From Mnemiopsis leidyi (taxonomy: Eukaryota; Ctenophora; Tentaculata; Lobata; Bolinopsidae), in contig JH152760.1 in assembly GCA_000226015.1 (NCBI GenBank), positions 17,808 through 71,698 of the forward strand: 53,891 nucleotides of DNA, in the 5' to 3' direction. Numbering within the stretch: position 1 is the stretch's first letter; each line of letters opens with the position of its first letter. Made by a program: the position numbers and the translations under genes. Below are positions 23,945 to 35,880 of this stretch, piece by piece. Below the pieces are notes generated by a model that saw only the letters and a program-made list of their open reading frames with translations, did not search any database and was not told the DNA's origin.

Positions 23945-26517
23945 TCACAAAAGTGCGTTAAGTGCAAATGACATGAATGCCCCACTCATAAGACCCAACC
24001 CCAGCCCGAAGGCCATGAAGGCCCCAGCTGCAGCTTGTTCAGGACCAGATGGGACCAGTGAGGGTCCATACATCATAGCCAGAGAGGCGAAATATCCGTT
24101 AGTGAATGCGAACAATGTCATGAAGAGGATGGGATAAACATCACTGTCAAACCATACCGGAGCAGACCTCTCATCGGGCATATAATTGCACATGGCAAAC
24201 AGAGGAATAAATATCACCCTGGCAACTGTGAGAATAACCAGCCACTTCCGGTTCAGAACCTGGACAGAGCCCGCCACAGTCCGACCTACAAAGTCTCCGA
24301 AATTGAAGAGGAAGAAGCACGTGACTGGGATGAAGTAGGTGGTGGTGAGGGGGCTGTCTGCTGTGACACTCTGGATGGAGGCAACCACGGAGGGGAAGAC
24401 TGTGAGGGTTACACAGAATGTACACCACACGCTGAACAACATCCACTTTATCTGCTTCAGGATGGAGAGGGAGGAGATGGAGGGAGCTCGGAACGACTGT
24501 GATAGCTGCGAGAGAGTGCGGGTTATTAGGGGTTCAATGCGGGTTTGAAACTCACAAAATTGTTTGTTCTTATATTTGTTAATTGTAAAGAATGATGAGA
24601 TAAGCCAATTAGGGACTGCAACTGTTCAGAGTAGCAGATAGTTTTATTGCATTGTTCAAGGCCACAAGGGTATTAAAGGTTACAAGGTTACTATTTTAGT
24701 TAGTATTTTTGTTAGTATTTTTTAGTTAGTATTTTTAGTTAATATTTTTGTCAGATTTCAACTTTAACTTTTTAGGCAAGCGTTGTCTTTAAAAGTGTTA
24801 AGTGAAAATAATTAAAATTGTGTAAGCAGTACGCCGGTTATGGACAATTAACTGCGAGCCATAATCTTATAATTCAGGATTGTGTGAGCATTTCCTGACA
24901 CGTGACAGTGTACTGAACAATGGTCACAAAATAAAAAACATGGTCACAAAATGACAAACATGGTCACAAAATGACAAACATGGTCACAAAATGACTGACA
25001 TGGTCACAAAATGACTGACATGGTCACAAAATGACTGACATGGTCACAAAATGACTGACATGGTACAAAAAATAAATGACTCGTAGAATTCGGAAAAATA
25101 TCTTACATCGTCAGTAACTCTGTTGAGATAGAACTTGGATATGGGAAGGTTTAGAAAGATAGGGTACATGATCAGGGCTATAATGATGACGAGAGTAGCT
25201 GCTAGGAAGTAGTAGAAACCGCTCTGGATAGGATCTTCACCTGGGATAGAGATTGTTCGTTTGTGTTTGATTGCGTGTTTGTTTGTTTGTTTGTTAGCGT
25301 GTTTGATTGTTTGTTTGTTTGTTTATAGTTAGATGGTATTTATTAGGTTTAAAAGTAAGTTGTTTAAGTTATGGGGCTTTTTGGCAATAGTTTAAACTGT
25401 GTAAACCAGTTGCTTCATTATCAAGTACACACGAACTGATTTAAACCTTAATTCCAAAACACCTCAATTTGACTGTTTATCTCTAGAGCACAGTAAATGA
25501 GCATAGTAAATGAGATACGGTGTCCGACTAAATATTCTTAAAGTAAAAGTACGAGGCGATAACACGCTGTACCTGGTACCAATGCTCGCTAGTAAAATTA
25601 CACAGTACACGATTATACACAGTACACGATTATACACAGTTGACAGTACACGATTATACACAGTACACGATTATACACATTACCATACACGGCGCCGGGC
25701 GCAACCAGATTATTGAAGATGGGAACTGCAACCACAAGAGCACAGAGTCCTTACCGTTAGTCACAGCGAGAGATATTATACTGGCCACACTTGCAAATAT
25801 GCCGCCCGCTCCTTGGCCCGTCATGTAGCCCTGAGAGTATATTACAATATTTGTTTTTTGAATTTCAATGTTCTCAACTTGTTTCGGCTTACTTTTTAGC
25901 CAAATGATAGTTACTAACTGTTCTAATAATCAAGAGCTGCAAATCTTTAAAAAATCTTTAAGAAAAACGAAGATAATAATAACACTACAAACCTGAATAT
26001 GTCTAGAAGTAAAAGACGCCGCCAGGCCGAATATACCCCCTTGAAAAACCCCTGCAAAGGCGTTAAACACTACAACAGTAACTATCGTCAGTCCGAAAAA
26101 CCCGTCCGTCCACTCGGATGTATCTACTTTGACCATGACGGTCGTCATGACGAAGAGCAAACACATACCCAACAACGTGCTCATAATCCGGGAGAAAGCC
26201 GAGAATCTGTTCTGCAGATAAACGTTTATCAGAGTAAAGGACACGTTGGTGATCTGGGAGAATATCGTGATGAAGTTCTCAAACTGCTTCTGGACGAAGG
26301 GAGAACCGTTGTCGAACTTCTTGGAGAAGTAGCTGGTGGCGGTGATGAACATGTTCCAGGGGAGCAGAGCAGCCAGACCGAACACCACCATCGCGATGTA
26401 GGAGAGGTTGTAAGAGTCGTGAGGTACGGGGGGTTCATGTCCCGCGATCAGAGGTTGCCGGTCTTCATGTTCGGCCTGGATTGAGTAGTCTGGGGCGCGG
26501 GAACGGTTCTTCGACAT
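23945..26517 (-). CDS. Equilibrative nucleoside transporter (SLC29 family), 4 exons
   Basis: Facilitative nucleoside carrier of the plasma or organelle membrane. Exons (minus): 26517-25993, 25830-25755, 25240-25107, 24505-23945; all phases agree, 431 residues. Family marks include LAALLPWNMFITATSYF in TM1, FQGGIFGLAASF in TM5, YMTGQGAGGIFASVASI in TM6, and, in the last exon, FFLFNFGDFVGRT (TM8 region) and TNGYFASLAMMYGP. About eleven hydrophobic segments are present, with a hydrophilic loop between TM6 and TM7 as usual. The start at MSKNRSR follows an acceptor-like CCCCTTGTAG|GAGGC, so an upstream noncoding exon is likely; an in-frame ATG at 26556 is the alternative. Several N-terminal acidic and proline residues precede TM1. 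The exact paralogue (ENT1 to ENT4) cannot be assigned by eye. Confidence 0.92.
24919..25075. repeat. 20-bp minisatellite in SLC29 intron 3
   Basis: About eight copies of atggtcacaaaatgactgac (early copies end acaaac). It lies close to the exon 3 donor at 25107. Confidence 0.92.
25275..25325. repeat. (GTTT)n microsatellite
   Basis: Interrupted gttt repeats in SLC29 intron 2, just past the acceptor side of exon 3. A second small repeat (tacacgattatacacag) follows at about 25605-25680 in the same intron. Confidence 0.85.
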
Positions 26518-27334
26518 GCCTCCTACAAGGGGAAGTTCAAAGTGATATCTTCTCATGACGCAATGTTTGGGTTTTGCAGTTTTTGTAAAGGAACCTTGGA
26601 GTGGTGAAGTGTGGTCATCAACAAAGAATGATTAAAGAAATTTTGATTAAATTCCTAATCCTTATGATATTGGTCTTATTTTGGTTTTAAAAGTTTAACT
26701 ATTTTCTGCAGTTATTAAAGCTGCACTGTAGGTTATTTATGAATAACATTTGAGACACGTTCAAGCACTTAGAGAAAATTCTGGGTAAGGCAAGAGAACA
26801 ACACAAAGCAGGGAAACACTTCCCAGTTTTTGAGAAATAGGATATTATTTCTCATCCAAACACGTCAACAATGTACGTAAATTTGGAGATAAGACACATG
26901 GCTCGTGTCTAGAATCTTATCGTTATATCTAATTTGCACTAAAGCCCTAACTCCATATTATGTTTGGCTGCAATGCTGGTGTGCAATGATAGAACACAGA
27001 GGAGGATACACATTACGTTTTCAGTAAGACTTGGGAGTTTAAAATGGCGAAGGAAACTAGATTTGTCCATGGGATGATAAAATGGTAAGCACCGACACAT
27101 TTTTGTTTATTTTAGTAAGTTTATTTTAGTAAGTTTATTTTAGTAAGTTTATTAGGACTTAAAGAATATTAATGAAATTCATAGTTCCCAAAAACAATAT
27201 ATATGTAATGGAATGCTTTCCCGATAAGCTTGCACTTTTTTGTATTAAACATCATACCCAATCTAATCAAACATTAATAGGTTACTTAATTATTTTCTAA
27301 ACTTGTTTGCTATCGTACCTAATTGTTTTCTACA
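26518..27334. promoter_or_regulatory. Divergent intergenic region between the SLC29 and K2P-like genes
   Basis: The two genes are head to head about 0.8 kb apart, so both promoters should be here. No clear TATA box or binding-site cluster seen. A 14-bp unit (taagtttattttag) is repeated three times at about 27113-27150. A short ATG-led ORF ending at a donor-like AAATG|GTAAGC (27044-27087) does not join the K2P frame. Confidence 0.4.
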
Positions 27335-28579
27335 ATGCCCAACAAACCAAAAATGAAACTGATGCGGAAGGTGCGAGCCAGGAGTTTTGAAAGCGACACC
27401 ATATCTTTATCACCCTTCTTATCAGCAAGTACCCGACCTGAACGTACTGACTACAGGCGGTTTCAGAGTCCGGAAAGCGATACCGACTCTCTCTCCACGT
27501 TTACAAGTAACCACCCACAGCGGATCTCACTACGACAATCCTTACGAGAGGAGAAGAAGTGGGACAAACGAGCTGCGAGGATCAGGGTGAAGAGGCTGGC
27601 TAGATTTCATTGTCATCAGCAAGCTCGCAAAAATCCTTTTCTCACGCAGGAGGCGCCGTACTCAGAGAGAAGTCGTGTCAAATTACGGAGGAAAACATCT
27701 GTGGGAAAGCATTGGAGAGGGTGCTTTAATTTTGACGTAAAATTTGGATATTGGACAGATACTCTTTGTAAAGTTTTCCGATCAGTAGGTTTAGTGGTAG
27801 TTCTAATTTGCTATGTGTTAGTCGGAGCAACACTTTTCCAGTCCCTCTCAACAAAGAAACCTCCTCGACAAATCAAAACAAACCTCACCAGAAGTTTAAT
27901 CAATGAGAATAACCTGACAAGCATGTTACCTACATACAAGGCCAGATGTTCTACTCCCCTGAGAAACTCCTTCCAGTCTAGATCTAACTACTGGAGGTCT
28001 CTTCACTCGGTCACACTGTTGGTAGCCACAGTCAAGGTTCCTACTTCTCTTCCAGCTAAAACATCGGGGAGACTTCTGGTCGTCCTTTACTTCATCCCAG
28101 GTTTTCTCCTTCTGTTGTGCTACTTGAACTGTTTTATGAAACTTCTACAACACCTATTGGACCGACTTACAGTACTTTTTGTGCAAACCTTCAACTCGGA
28201 GAAACGCTATACAGTAGCTGTGTTGAAACTTCTGGTTTCAATTCTACCGGCTTTTATCCTGGTCTCATTATCAGGAGTGAGCCTTCACGCCACAGAGAGT
28301 TCGTTAAGTCTAACATCTGCAATATTCTACCAAGTTTCTACAATCACAACTGTAGGATACAGAGCTATACATCTGTTAGATGACAGTGCCTTTTCTGTTA
28401 CACATGTTTTGTACATTATACTTGGACTTGGTCTTTTATCAAATATGTTGCACATGGGGATAAGAGCACTTAAAAGAATATCGTGTCGTTTTAAAAACAA
28501 TAGTGATGATGAAACAAGATACAGCACCGAGGTTCAACAAGGATCTATTTATAGAAACTTAAATGATATTCAGTTGTAA
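27335..28579 (+). CDS. Two-pore-domain K+ channel-like protein with degenerate selectivity filters, intronless
   Basis: 414 residues with the K2P order: a basic cytoplasmic N terminus of about 145 residues, TM1 (about 150-168), a long extracellular cap region with NLT sequons, pore loop 1, TM2 (about 246-264), TM3 (about 296-313), pore loop 2 (SAIFYQVSTITTVGYRAIHL), TM4 (about 355-371) and a short tail. Known K2P channels carry TxGYG or TxGFG in both pore loops. Here pore 1 reads TVKVP (residues 232-236) and pore 2 TVGYR (339-343), so neither filter is canonical. It may not conduct K+ alone and could be a regulatory subunit, a channel of altered selectivity or a decaying gene. The frame is clean, which argues against decay. 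The start ATG (ACAATGC) has an A at -3. The N terminus repeats an ES-DT-SLS motif twice (ESDTISLS, ESDTDSLS). Confidence 0.78.
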   Translation: MPNKPKMKLMRKVRARSFESDTISLSPFLSASTRPERTDYRRFQSPESDTDSLSTFTSNHPQRISLRQSLREEKKWDKRAARIRVKRLARFHCHQQARKNPFLTQEAPYSERSRVKLRRKTSVGKHWRGCFNFDVKFGYWTDTLCKVFRSVGLVVVLICYVLVGATLFQSLSTKKPPRQIKTNLTRSLINENNLTSMLPTYKARCSTPLRNSFQSRSNYWRSLHSVTLLVATVKVPTSLPAKTSGRLLVVLYFIPGFLLLLCYLNCFMKLLQHLLDRLTVLFVQTFNSEKRYTVAVLKLLVSILPAFILVSLSGVSLHATESSLSLTSAIFYQVSTITTVGYRAIHLLDDSAFSVTHVLYIILGLGLLSNMLHMGIRALKRISCRFKNNSDDETRYSTEVQQGSIYRNLNDIQL

Positions 28580-28670
28580 ACACTTTCTATCTGTGTCTAG
28601 AAAAAATCTATTTATAGAAACTTAAATGATATTCAGCTGTAAACGCTATCTATCTGTGTCTAGAAAGAAT
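28543..28670 (+). repeat. 64-bp tandem duplication of the K2P 3' end
   Basis: Two copies of a unit from atctatttatagaaactt through the stop codon to tgtgtctagaaa. The first copy holds the last codons and the stop; the second lies in the 3' UTR. The few differences suggest a fairly recent event. Confidence 0.9.
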
Positions 28671-29890
28671 TATTTTGGAGTAAAAATTGTTAAACAAGTA
28701 ACCAGGGAGTGTTTTTTCCATAATTAATTGCATGTTAGAGTTAATTGATTGGCAGACATCAGCTCAAATCCATCCACACAGATCGAGTTTAAAGTATAAG
28801 CTATGCAGTGATGTTGTGGTGCTTGTAGCTCGATTTCACAAGTTGGTATTATACGAATAGGTAATCAGTTAACTAATTAAACCACTGATATCCAATTCAA
28901 TGAACAGGTCGTTTAATACTAAAGCCTATACAACAGCAACGATGACAAAACACGCAATGTGAAACATGATATAAAGGACTGCTCAAAAACTTCTCCCAAA
29001 TCTGGAAAGGAGAAACCGTCTCAACGAAAAATTCCAATTTTAGCAACAAGCTGAAGGCGCACCTTTCAAATTTCTACTTCTCATATGATTTGAAGCTGAG
29101 TAGATCTGCACTTAGTGTTAAAATCAGATCACTTGTGAAAACTGCAATCCATCTTGTGTAACCTATTACATTGTTACCTTGAAATGGAGCCCTCCTTTAA
29201 AACTTAAATGATACAAACTACCAGATAAATTTAGAAGTATATACTTCCATTACATTTTTGAAAATCTAAACCTATAAACATTTAAGATGGTTTTGATTCA
29301 TTAGATGAAGATGCTTGTCGACCTATAAAAAGTTTCCTACATTTTTCAGTATTTTAAGTAAACAAGTCTAATAAACATTATAGTAACAGTTTCATTATAA
29401 TACATACATAATGATTAAGAATTATATAATACAATCATCATAAAATATTAATAAAGCAGTATAATCATGACATTTATTATAATACTGAAAGTCTGAAATA
29501 AAAATTGACAAATTCAAATATAAAATGGAGAATGATTTACTACTCTAAAATTTTAAAACTTCAACAGCGGTTATCATTCAATACCACCAATCTATCGAAA
29601 TAGCTCATCATTATATTCTAAGCTATTTACAAAGTATCTATCGTATTTAGTCAGTATCTAGTCAGTCATATATGAATTCAATAGATCAGGAATCTGAAAG
29701 AAAGCAGCACGGAAATTCTAAGTTAATCTAGAAAAAGAGAGGCTAGGGTGCGAAAACATTACAAATATGTAATGTATATATTGAATACTTCACGAGTCAT
29801 TAAACTAATTATTACCTGTCTGTGCCTACAGAAAATTAGGTCAGGCAAAACTTAAATGGTGATTTAGTGTATGGTCACAACATTGACAAA
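28671..29890. other. Convergent 3' region of the K2P-like and VAP genes
   Basis: No exon recognised. AATAAA on the plus strand at 29450-29455 and AATAAA on the minus strand at 29478-29473 stand about 20 bp apart. They are candidate poly(A) signals for the two convergent genes (3' UTRs about 870 and 415 nt). Closer signals may exist. Confidence 0.4.
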
Positions 29891-31293
29891 TCAGATAACA
29901 AACTTGGCAAACAGCCACCCAAGCAGAGCTATCACTATGTAGGTAAGAAGATCAGGAAACTGGGATGGTTTCAGAGCTAAGTTCAACCGTTTTTGTGTTT
30001 CGCTCACCTGCACAGTTAGGTTCGTGTCATAGAGTATAGAAATATATTAAATATAACATTATTTTCGATTTTTATGTTCATCTAATGTTATGACTTATGT
30101 GCATCTAATGTTAGTCATTTGTGACTTATCAAGAAATCATACAGGTATAATCGCTAATGGGCAATGACATAAGCTCATGATAATAAAGTTATAGTACTCT
30201 CTATAGTAAAAATTTCAATGACAGCAATCCCATGTGCACTATGCAGATAAGTTTTACTCACACTTATGTTGAGCTTCGAGTTTTCCTTTTTAAGCTCATC
30301 AATTTTACTTCTCAGCTCACTGATCTGGAAATAATGCATTTCAAAATTGAGACAACAATTTTAACAATTCTTTGGAATATTACATTAGATTGTCATGAAT
30401 AAAGATGCAAAAAAGTGTTCCTTACCAATTTCAAGGCATCTTTATGATTGATAACATCGGTTTTAAGCTCTTCAAGTTTTTTCCGTTGTTCTGCTTCATT
30501 TGGACTTTCAAAGAAGCATCTTAGTTTGTGATGAAAAACCAGAGCTGGGTTGGCTACAAGCCATAACTCCTCCACCGATTTAGAGGGTTGGTCATTGTCT
30601 CTGATAGTGTACAGTATTTGAAACTTATGTTGCCCTTGGCAGTTTGTCAACACTTCCTCTTCTATTGGTTGAAGTATTACAGTAGCAATTGCTGAATCTT
30701 GAGGATGAATTATTCCCTGATTTGGTCGAACACAGTACTTTTTAGGCTCAGTGGTCTTTATCTGATAAAAACAGAAAAGTTAAGAAAATAATCAAAATGG
30801 CATCAAGAACTTAAAATGAATTAAATATGTAGCTGAATAAGTCATAATCAATGTGAATATTTAATTGCTTTCTGTCAAATTGAATTTTTCAAGGTGTAAA
30901 GAATTTTTGTAGCAGAACATTACAAGGTTCCCTCATTCTGCCTCAGAACATCGTGCTCCACAACATTTTGTCCAACAGATTTTGCCCTGGCAGGGACCAA
31001 CCGTAACCCTAAGGAAGTTGTCAGTTGTGGAGCAGGACATCACTGGGGCACAACTTTATGGGGCACGATGTTCTGGGGCATGATGTTGCCCACCCATTAA
31101 GATGAAATAACAAAAATAATGAAAATAAAAGATACAATGTTAAGATTTATCTTCATACCTTAAAAATTATACTTTTAAAAGTTGCATTTTTCAAAGTTAT
31201 GTGGGTCTTTGAAATTTCTGTAAACGGTCCAGTGAAGAACAGTCTGTCTTTAGGTGATATTTCAAGAATATTGACTTCTGATGCTTTTGACAT
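29891..31293 (-). CDS. VAPA/B-like: VAMP-associated protein (VAP), MSP domain, 4 exons
   Basis: Tail-anchored ER protein that binds FFAT motifs and tethers the ER to other membranes. Exons (minus): 31293-31159, 30761-30426, 30324-30262, 30007-29891; all in phase 0, 216 residues. The MSP domain shows DRLFFTGPFTEISKTHITLK, then KYCVRPNQGIIHP with the lysine and basic surface used for FFAT binding, then QHKFQILY and KLRCFFESPNE. A coiled-coil-forming linker (ISELRSKIDELKKENSKL) and a C-terminal hydrophobic anchor (YIVIALLGWLFAKFVI) complete the VAP plan; the total is a little shorter than vertebrate VAPA/B. An acceptor-like ATACAG|GTT two bases before the ATG hints at a 5' UTR intron. The paralogue split into VAPA and VAPB is vertebrate, so no single symbol applies. 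Confidence 0.93.
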
Positions 31294-32049
31294 AACCTGT
31301 ATTTTAGAATATAGAACTGAAGAAAAATAGAACCTACATTATTGTGAGGTCTTATCTTATTATGGAAGCAATAAGCATGTTTACAAAATCTCAACAGATT
31401 TTCTGTTCTTGGCCCTACCGTGTAGGCTTTGATCTGAAGATTCCAAAAATTTAATGATCATCTGTTCAAGTATGTTAACTCTTTTAAGGAATACATTATA
31501 TGTTGTTGAATTCTTGCCTATTTTTTAGTTAATGGTTTAACTTTAAGGTTTTCCCCTTTTTGTCACAAGTAAGCTCTTTCAACTCCTTTTGTTTTGCTAG
31601 TGAATTAATACTATATAGATTAGAATTGGCTCTAGGCCCTTGGTTTGGTATGTCTGGTAACTAATATGTAATTTGGTCATTTATAACCATGTCATGCAAT
31701 ATCCTAAAAGCCTATTGCTTAGCTAGTATAGTGCTAATATAGTGCTAATATACTTAGCTAATATACTTAGCTAATATACTTAGCTAATATACTTAGCTAA
31801 TATACTTAGCTAGTATAGTGCTAATATACTTTAAATTTCCATATAAATATAATCTAAGATGTTGCATACTTAAACGGGCTCATAAGAGGGTACCAAGAAG
31901 ACAATTACAACTATGACAACTCTGTACAAGGTAACAGAAATTGGCAAGGTAACAGAAATTCAGCTTATAGAGGGAGTCCAAAGAACATTCACAAGCCGTG
32001 TAGGTGTTTTACAGCACCTAAATGGAAATGACATCACTTCAACAGAGGA
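31294..32049. other. 5' flank of VAP, AT-rich, with a 13-bp tandem repeat
   Basis: About six copies of tagctaatatact at 31740-31830. Nothing else is recognised until the LINE relic. Confidence 0.6.
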
Positions 32050-33345
32050 GCTGAGGTAAAGGTAAACTTTCCTGAAGATGTGGAAGATTCTTTACCATGC
32101 CGTATTGAAATGGGTTCAGAGGGTTAATCGGTTTTTGAGGTCTTGGCTAGGTGCTGGGCATACCCTGAGCAAGATCTGCTTATTCAGTAGAGACTTGCCA
32201 GTGGCTTTGCCCATCAATAGTTTAGTAGATCCGTGGAAGATGGAAAAGTGTCGATTGCAGCAGGGTTACAAGAATTCTCCGGATGACTTCATTCGTTCTG
32301 TTCCACCTAAGGTAAGATCAAGTAGAGTATGGAATGCCTAAGGAGGACGTTTTAGAGGAAGCAGAAAGGGATTTGGTGTGTGAGTCGATGCTAGGGATGG
32401 TTCAGCCAGGAAAAAAAGCAGGGATTGGTTCTGGAGAATAGAAAAAGCCTTGTGAGAAGATAATGGGGAAAAGAAAAAAGCAGCCATCGAACTGGTGCAG
32501 GAAAATCTTAATAAGGAAAGAGTTGTTGAGTTAGATGGCAGCCTGGAGCTTATAAGTGGTTGGGCTAGATTGAGAGACGATCTTTTGGCACTTGATTTGT
32601 CGTGGAACTTGCTATTTAAGATGGGCGATTTCATGGTGGGGTTCATTTTGAGGGCAGTGTATGATACACTGGTAACACCTTCTTTGGCTGCCAAATGGGA
32701 TGAGGCTGAAGATGGTATGTGTAAGCTCTGCAGGACTGAAAGAGGCACGATACAGCACGTTTTGTCAGGCTGTAAGATCGCCCTTGAACAAGGTAGGTAC
32801 ACATGAATACAAGATAAGGTTTTAAATCAGATCCAGAGTCAAGTTGCATACCATCTGGACAAACAGGTGAACAACCCCAAGAGGTCAGTTAGTCTGCAGA
32901 GTAGTACTATTGAGTTCATAAGTGCTGGAGCAAAGGTAAAGGGACCGCCAAATTTGTCAAAACCAATCGGGTATGGGCATCTAGACTGAAGCTAGAGACT
33001 GGGTGCTTTTAGCAGATGTCAATGGCAAGCTCAAATTCCCATCTGAGGTGGCGACCGCTAGGCTTAGGCCTGACCTGATCATCTATTCGACCTCAACTGA
33101 AAGAATTGTATGGTGGGAGTTTACTTGCGCCTTCAGAAGAGCAAATTTCAGCAGCCCATGAGCTGAAATTGAACACCCCGAAATAGGGGGCAGGTTTGGC
33201 ACTAATGATCCGTTCCTGATGTCAGCAAAGATTATACACGACAGTCCCAACCAACAGACTGTAACTGACAGAATATTGACAGATGACAGAGTCGAGGGAC
33301 TAAGAAGGAAAAGGTTGAGCACTTTTCAACTAAGGGTGTGAGTAG
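32050..33345 (+). pseudogene. Decayed LINE: RT C-terminal part, CCHC-like knuckle and restriction-like endonuclease
   Basis: The 3' part of a non-LTR retrotransposon broken by stops and frame changes. Reading across frames one sees a basic segment, then a zinc-knuckle-like CKLCRTERGTIQHVLSGC followed by ALEQGRY, then a later frame with DWVLLADVNGKLKFPSE and RPDLIIYSTSTERIVWWEFT. The last is the PD...E-type restriction-like endonuclease of LINEs such as R2, R4, NeSL and HERO, whose consensus is RPD-x-E(L)T. No RT core is visible upstream, so the copy is 5'-truncated. The clade cannot be fixed by eye. Confidence 0.8.
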
Positions 33346-33688
33346 GAACCAACCGGATATCTGGCTGAATCCAGTTCTGGCCGGATATCCGGCCTCAAAA
33401 TCTGGTCATGTTTCAAAAAATTTGCCGGATTTCAACTGGAAATCAAATATTTTTAAATCAAAAAATGAAATAACTTTTTGGAAAAGAGTTTTCAATATTT
33501 GAAAATTGGAAAAAAATCTTTGAATCGAGAAAATTTGGAAAAAAATATATCGAAAATGATAAAAATCAATTGCAATAAATTAATTTCAAAAAAATATCAA
33601 AAAATTGAAAATTTGTAAATTTACACTAGATAAGTCAAAATATTTTTTCAAACTAAAACTCCTAAAATTAAGCAATAAGTTAAGTAAG
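33346..33688. other. AT-rich stretch with a ggatatccgg palindrome
   Basis: Repeats of ccggatatcCGG-type and caaaaatttttt-type sequence, probably the 3' end or flank of a transposon. No gene seen. Confidence 0.4.
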
Positions 33689-33893
33689 ACCAGTCCCACT
33701 TATTGGGACCAGTCTCACTAACTGGGACCAGTCCCACTAACTGGGACCAGTCCTACTAAGTGAGACTAGTCCCACTAAGTGAGACCAGTCCCACCAAGTG
33801 AAACCAGTCCCACCAAGTGAGACCAGACCCACCAAGTGATACCAGTCCCACTAATTGAGAACAGCCCCACTAACTGGGGCCAGTGGAATGCAC
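33689..33893. repeat. 19-bp minisatellite
   Basis: About eleven copies of gaccagtcccactaactgg with drift (ctaagtgag, ccaagtgag variants). Intergenic. Confidence 0.93.
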
Positions 33894-35630
33894 TCATGTA
33901 GCTGTACTCTGCGAGGTCACATGGTCCTCATTTAGTCACGTGACCCTGCAATATCATTCTGAATACATGGATTGTTCTGCTTGCGAATGTGGGAACAGAA
34001 ATCTTCCCATCAGTACAACTTGTTAGCTAATTCTTGTTAGTACTTGCAGTAATGTCTCAGATCATATTTGTTTATTGAATACATAATGTATCATGAAGTT
34101 GGAGCAGAACACTTAGTCTGTGTGGCCCTTCATACATTTTTTTGCTTATTAGTTAGTCATTACCTTAACGTCCAACAATGGTAGAAATATTTGACTTGTG
34201 AAATTGTGCAAATTTTAGGCAACAAAATGCAGTCTCTGCCAATTGATATACATAGTGATATTGTTAGGTATTCTTGTTTTTACTTCATTATCTAGTCAAT
34301 TGTTTAAGACGAAATACTTATAGTACTGATAGCACCATTTAGATTATAAGATTAGTCATATCGGTCATTTTTGAACCATGATCAGTTACTGTCTTTTTCT
34401 GTGTCATATTTTCAGTAAACGAGTTAGGTCTCAGGCGGACGCTAGATTTCCATCTCCCAAATTCTAAACAGGCTTCTTCAATTCTCCCTTTGCTAGTGCT
34501 ATAAGCATAGAATTTGAACAGCAGATATGTTGTAAAAATAAAATCTACAGCAAAGACTGTTAATGGAATACCATGGAAGCTAAAGTGAAAATATTGGCTG
34601 TGAAACTGAAACATTTTTATTGCAATTTGTCTGATGATAATATTAATGGCTGCTGTTGATTTATCCTATTACCAGTTTCCAGTTTCGAAAACTTAAAACC
34701 GGCCGTAAAATTTTAGCTATTAAAAACAACGGATGTGAATAATTTTGACAGTGCAGTCAAATAGTTTGACTAGGTCTATTTCTTGCTTAAATTTTGTTGG
34801 AGTTTCAGTGTCATTAGCTTGCATCTTGCAGTGGCTGATACGCCACTCTCGCATTACATCTAGTCAAATATAACTGATATTGATGATGAAAGTGAAATCA
34901 GGTGCAGACAAGCGCGATTTATGAGGTATGCATGCGATTCGTGAAGCAATTACGATAGCTGATTCAATCGGCCCATCGCCATGTGTTTATTAGGATAACG
35001 CAACACTGTTAAATTTGCCTGTTGTCGTATCGTGTCACATAATCTAACAATATTATAGTGATATTGCAAAATTAAGAATGAAATAATTGGCTACAGTTGC
35101 GTATAAACTTAAAAACCATGATACATAAGTCAGATCAGCATTAGAATTGAATATCAAATTGACATAATACTTTGGAGTAACACTTTAATTACTCCTGAAC
35201 TGTGGAACAAAATTCCTTTAAACAAATAAAGGCTGTTAAATGATAGCTGACAACCCTCCGCTCGCTGGATACAGCTGCAGTTGGACTAACTCACTGGTTG
35301 ACTATTCACAATCACGTTGGTTAGTCATTCGATGACCTATCCGGCTCTACAGATAAACTCTACTAAGTAACTAAGTAAGTAAGCCTTCTTTAAGTAGTTT
35401 GGAAACAATTCATTCCACAAATGTAATGAGGGAGCACACTCTATCCATACCAGCAAAATCTGGCCAATTTGAGAGAAGGACTTTTTATCAAAAGAAGGAC
35501 AGAAATTATATTTTTAGTAAAAGAGAATTCACTTCAGTAAAAGAGAATTTTATTGTTGTCTTGATATTACAGAAGCATAGCAACAAATGAGACAGAATTC
35601 TAGCTGAAGATATAGGTCTCAGAAGACCAC
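33894..35630. other. Intergenic, AT-rich
   Basis: No supported gene. The longest reading frame (minus, 34614-34339) has a hydrophobic stretch but matches nothing I know. Confidence 0.4.
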
Positions 35631-35639
35631 ATTCATAAT

Positions 35640-35880
35640 GACACCTGCAGTCAGAGGATCAGGAGTTCCACAGAGGGCTGGTTAAGGACTTATCCTTTTC
35701 ATTTTGTATATAAACGACCTGCTGGAGGGTCTAACAAACAGTTATGGTTTCAGCTTTGCAGTCGACAACTACTTATTTGAAACAATTCTAGAACTGAAAA
35801 GTGTTGAAAAACTGCAGGACGGTCTAAATCCTGTGATGGAACGGTTTTGAGTAAATAACAAGAACTTCGCAAAAAGAAAT
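35640..35880 (+). pseudogene. Reverse transcriptase fragment of a jockey/CR1-type LINE
   Basis: Translation gives GVPQRAG, then a stop, then GLILFILYINDLLEGL and FAVDNYLF. This corresponds to the RT motif GVPQGSVLGPLLFxxYINDL followed by FADD, with the catalytic DD changed to DN. A dead relic. Confidence 0.75.

Noticed and set aside
16018..26517. Operon-like run of four genes on the minus strand
   Set aside because: Intergenic spacers are about 0.9-1.0 kb and at least one has its own poly(A) signal; no sign of polycistronic processing can be seen.
27044..27087. Short ATG-led exon before the K2P-like gene ending at AAATG|GTAAGC
   Set aside because: No acceptor joins it in frame to the ATG at 27335, so it can at most be a 5' UTR exon or chance.
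34339..34614. Minus-strand frame of 91 residues with a hydrophobic stretch
   Set aside because: No family resemblance, no supporting splice or neighbour evidence; length is unremarkable for AT-rich DNA.
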